Part shown: positions 7,301 to 8,167 of the stretch, piece after piece | Position numbering within the stretch: position 1 is the stretch's first letter | How the letters are laid out: the number at the start of each line of letters is the position of its first letter | NCBI GenBank assembly: GCA_902566925.1 | Contig: CACFKO010000025.1 | Span: 1 to 8,167 of the forward strand | DNA: 8,167 nt | From: an uncultured Pelagibacteraceae bacterium | GTDB taxonomy: Bacteria > Pseudomonadota > Alphaproteobacteria > Pelagibacterales > Pelagibacteraceae | Direction: 5' to 3' | The notes under the pieces: model-generated | The model's input: the letters and a program-made list of their open reading frames with translations, nothing else | The model's database searches: none | What the model was told of the DNA's origin: nothing | Translations under genes and position numbers: made by a program

Positions 7301-8167
7301 CTAATAATATGTTCTAATGAGTCCCAAACTTCACTTCTTTGTTTTTCAACCATTCTTTTAGCTTGTTTTATTGTGGTTGCTAATCCTAGTTTAGCCAACC
7401 TTGCATATAAAAATGGTTTAAATAGTTCTAATGCCATTTTTTTTGGCAATCCGCATTGGTGAAGTTTTAATTCTGGACCAACAACAATTACTGACCTGCC
7501 TGAATAATCTACTCTTTTGCCTAATAAATTTTGTCTAAATCTTCCTTGCTTTCCTTTTAACATCTCGGCTAAGGATTTTAATGGCCTTTTTCCTGTGCCT
7601 GTTATAACTCTTCCCCTTCTACCGTTATCAAACAAGGCATCAACAGATTCTTGCAACATTCTTTTTTCATTTCTTACTATTATTTCTGGGGCTTTTAGAT
7701 CTAAAAGTCTTTTTAATCTATTATTTCTATTGATTACCCTACGATATAAATCGTTCAAATCTGATGTAGCAAAACGCCCTCCATCTAAAGGAACAAGAGG
7801 TCTAAGTTCTGGGGGAATTACTGGTACAGTTGTTAATATCATCCATTCAGGTTTGTTCCCAGAATCAATAAATGAATCTAAAAGTTTTAATCTTTTTAAA
7901 GTTCTTTCTTCCGTAACCTTAGATTTTGTCTCTTTCAGGGAATTACTTAACTTCTCTCTCTCTTTTTTCAAGTCAACGCCTAAAAGTATTTCTCTTACAG
8001 CTTCTGCTCCTATCCCGGCAGTAAACCCATCTTCCCCAAACTTTTCTTGAGCTTTTATGTATTCTTCTTCTGTAAGTAACTGTCCTTTTTTGAGTTCGGT
8101 TAAACCTGGTTCAACAACTATAAAGCTTTCAAAGTACAAAACTTTTTCTACATCTTTTAGTTTCATA
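4384..8167 (-). CDS. rpoC: DNA-directed RNA polymerase beta' subunit, N-terminus cut by the window edge
   Basis: Beta' forms one pincer of RNA polymerase and carries the catalytic Mg2+. The window holds 1260 whole codons of a protein expected to be about 1390. Counting from the Met at 8164-8166, which aligns with E. coli Met130 and is internal rather than the true start, about 130 residues including the N-terminal zinc ribbon lie beyond the edge. The catalytic motif [10 protein letters not shown] is at 330-339 (Asp332, 334, 336). The second zinc site is complete: Cys681, Cys755, Cys762, Cys765. The bridge helix region has [26 protein letters not shown] (642-667, split here as [14 protein letters not shown] then [12 protein letters not shown]). 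The trigger loop has QLTMRTFH (796-803, His803), followed by the long insertion (SI3-like) seen in proteobacteria. The C-terminal [20 protein letters not shown] (1171-1190) and [15 protein letters not shown] (1211-1225) blocks are intact. A charged helical tail ends the protein 179 nt before rpsL; rpoB would be expected upstream, outside the window. Confidence 0.98.
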   Translation of the reverse strand, partial: MKLKDVEKVLYFESFIVVEPGLTELKKGQLLTEEEYIKAQEKFGEDGFTAGIGAEAVREILLGVDLKKEREKLSNSLKETKSKVTEERTLKRLKLLDSFIDSGNKPEWMILTTVPVIPPELRPLVPLDGGRFATSDLNDLYRRVINRNNRLKRLLDLKAPEIIVRNEKRMLQESVDALFDNGRRGRVITGTGKRPLKSLAEMLKGKQGRFRQNLLGKRVDYSGRSVIVVGPELKLHQCGLPKKMALELFKPFLYARLAKLGLATTIKQAKRMVEKQRSEVWDSLEHIIREHPILLNRAPTLHRLGVQAFEAKLIEGNAIELHPLVCAAFNADFDGDQMAVHIPLSLEAQLEARVLMMSTNNILSPSNGKPIIVPSQDIVLGIYYLSQSKDAEKDKPVGIFSNVDEINNALERNLISVHSKIISQFSTVDKDGKKIVETHTSTAGRFLLSETLPKHDKVPFSLVDRVLTKKIVSEIIDIVFRYCGQKQTVIFCDRIKDLGFKHAFKAGISFGKDDLIIPKTKEKLVNQTKKQIEEYEKQYQDGFITRGEKYNKVVDVWSKCTDSVANEMMKEISSAEKRSSDGRIETNSVFMMADSGARGSPAQMKQLAGMRGLIAKPSGEIIETPIVSNFKEGLTVLEYFNSTHGARKGLADTALKTANSGYLTRRLCDVAQDLQVTINDCNSKSSITLTEIIEGGNILVSLSERVLGRVPAHDIKHPLTGETIIKKKKLIDELDCELIDSAGVKSINVYSVITCESKKGVCQTCYGRDLSRGTLVSIGEAIGMIAAQSIGEPGTQLTMRTFHVGGTAQIKEESSVISVSEGILKINNKNLIKDSKNNTIVMGRNTQLSLEDANERQLALYKIPYGSKIFYQHGDKVGKGKKICEWDPYTLPVIAETGGVANYMDLVEGVSLAETLDDATGISVKSVIDWRSQSKNSDLKPRITLRDSSGEVIKKADGNEARYYLVPDSILSVKDGQKISAGDVLARLPKETSKTKDITGGLPRVAELFEARRPKDGAIIAENDGTIQFGKEVRGKQKVSIVPPTGKESNYLIPKGKHINFNQGEKIKKGEYLLDGSPAPHDILRILGVEALTEYFVSEVQEVYRMQGVVINDKHIETIVRQMLKKVEIKESGDSSYLVGELIDKVQLEKINDELKKENKKPATGERILLGITKASLQTNSFISAASFQETTRVLTDAAIRGKTDSLDGLKENVIVGRLIPAGTGFTKNKLNKLAAEQDKIRISELEKQELENQQTEVKS

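Noticed and set aside
5651..8050. Plus-strand open frames (5651-5872, 6245-6550, 7268-7462, 7517-8050) inside rpoC
   Set aside because: All are antisense to strongly conserved beta' blocks, including the catalytic region; the Ser/Leu/Phe-rich translations are typical shadow frames.
8164..8166. ATG at the right edge as the rpoC start
   Set aside because: The protein aligns with E. coli beta' from about residue 130 onward and lacks the N-terminal zinc ribbon, so this Met is internal and the gene continues past the window.
1..8167. Search for a novel system, mobile element, CRISPR array, tRNA or integration site
   Set aside because: The window is almost fully occupied by seven conserved housekeeping genes in a known order; I saw no direct repeats, inverted repeat ends, array-like spacing or foreign-looking segment.

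Overview
This is a slice of the core transcription and translation gene cluster of an AT-rich bacterium. All genes lie on the minus strand, so they read from the right end of the window to the left. Transcription order is rpoC (5' end cut off), rpsL, rpsG, fusA, rpsJ, rplC, rplD (only its 5' end is inside). Every gene was identified by family motifs in its translation. The proteins look proteobacterial, most like Alphaproteobacteria. Strong AT bias, very short gaps and the absence of tuf would fit a streamlined lineage such as SAR11/Pelagibacterales. That placement is inference: no 16S gene or database comparison is available here.

Layout by region: 8167-4384 is the RNA polymerase beta' subunit from about E. 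coli residue 130 to its end. 4383-4205 is the only sizeable non-coding gap (179 nt). It holds a credible sigma70-type promoter with a GC-rich discriminator, then a roughly 100-nt untranslated leader with a small hairpin. 4204-1277 is the 'str' block: ribosomal proteins S12 and S7, then elongation factor G. 1274-1 is the start of the 'S10' block: S10, L3 and the first 56 codons of L4. Gaps between consecutive genes from rpsL to rplD are 8, 4, 2, 2 and 3 nt, so the two blocks that E. coli keeps as separate operons look like one transcription unit here.

The products work together. Beta' is the catalytic subunit of transcription. S12 and S7 build the 30S decoding and tRNA sites. EF-G drives translocation on the finished ribosome. 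S10 serves both the 30S head and antitermination as NusE. L3 and L4 are early 50S assembly proteins. Catalytic, metal-binding and RNA-contact motifs are intact wherever they fall in the window, and there is no frameshift, pseudogene, mobile element, tRNA, rRNA or CRISPR.

I found no previously undescribed system. The points worth a second look are modest: the str/S10 fusion without tuf, the putative stringent-type rpsL promoter, the Lys-rich tail on L3, the near absence of Shine-Dalgarno motifs, and the lack of room for an E. coli-type S7 repressor site between rpsL and rpsG.
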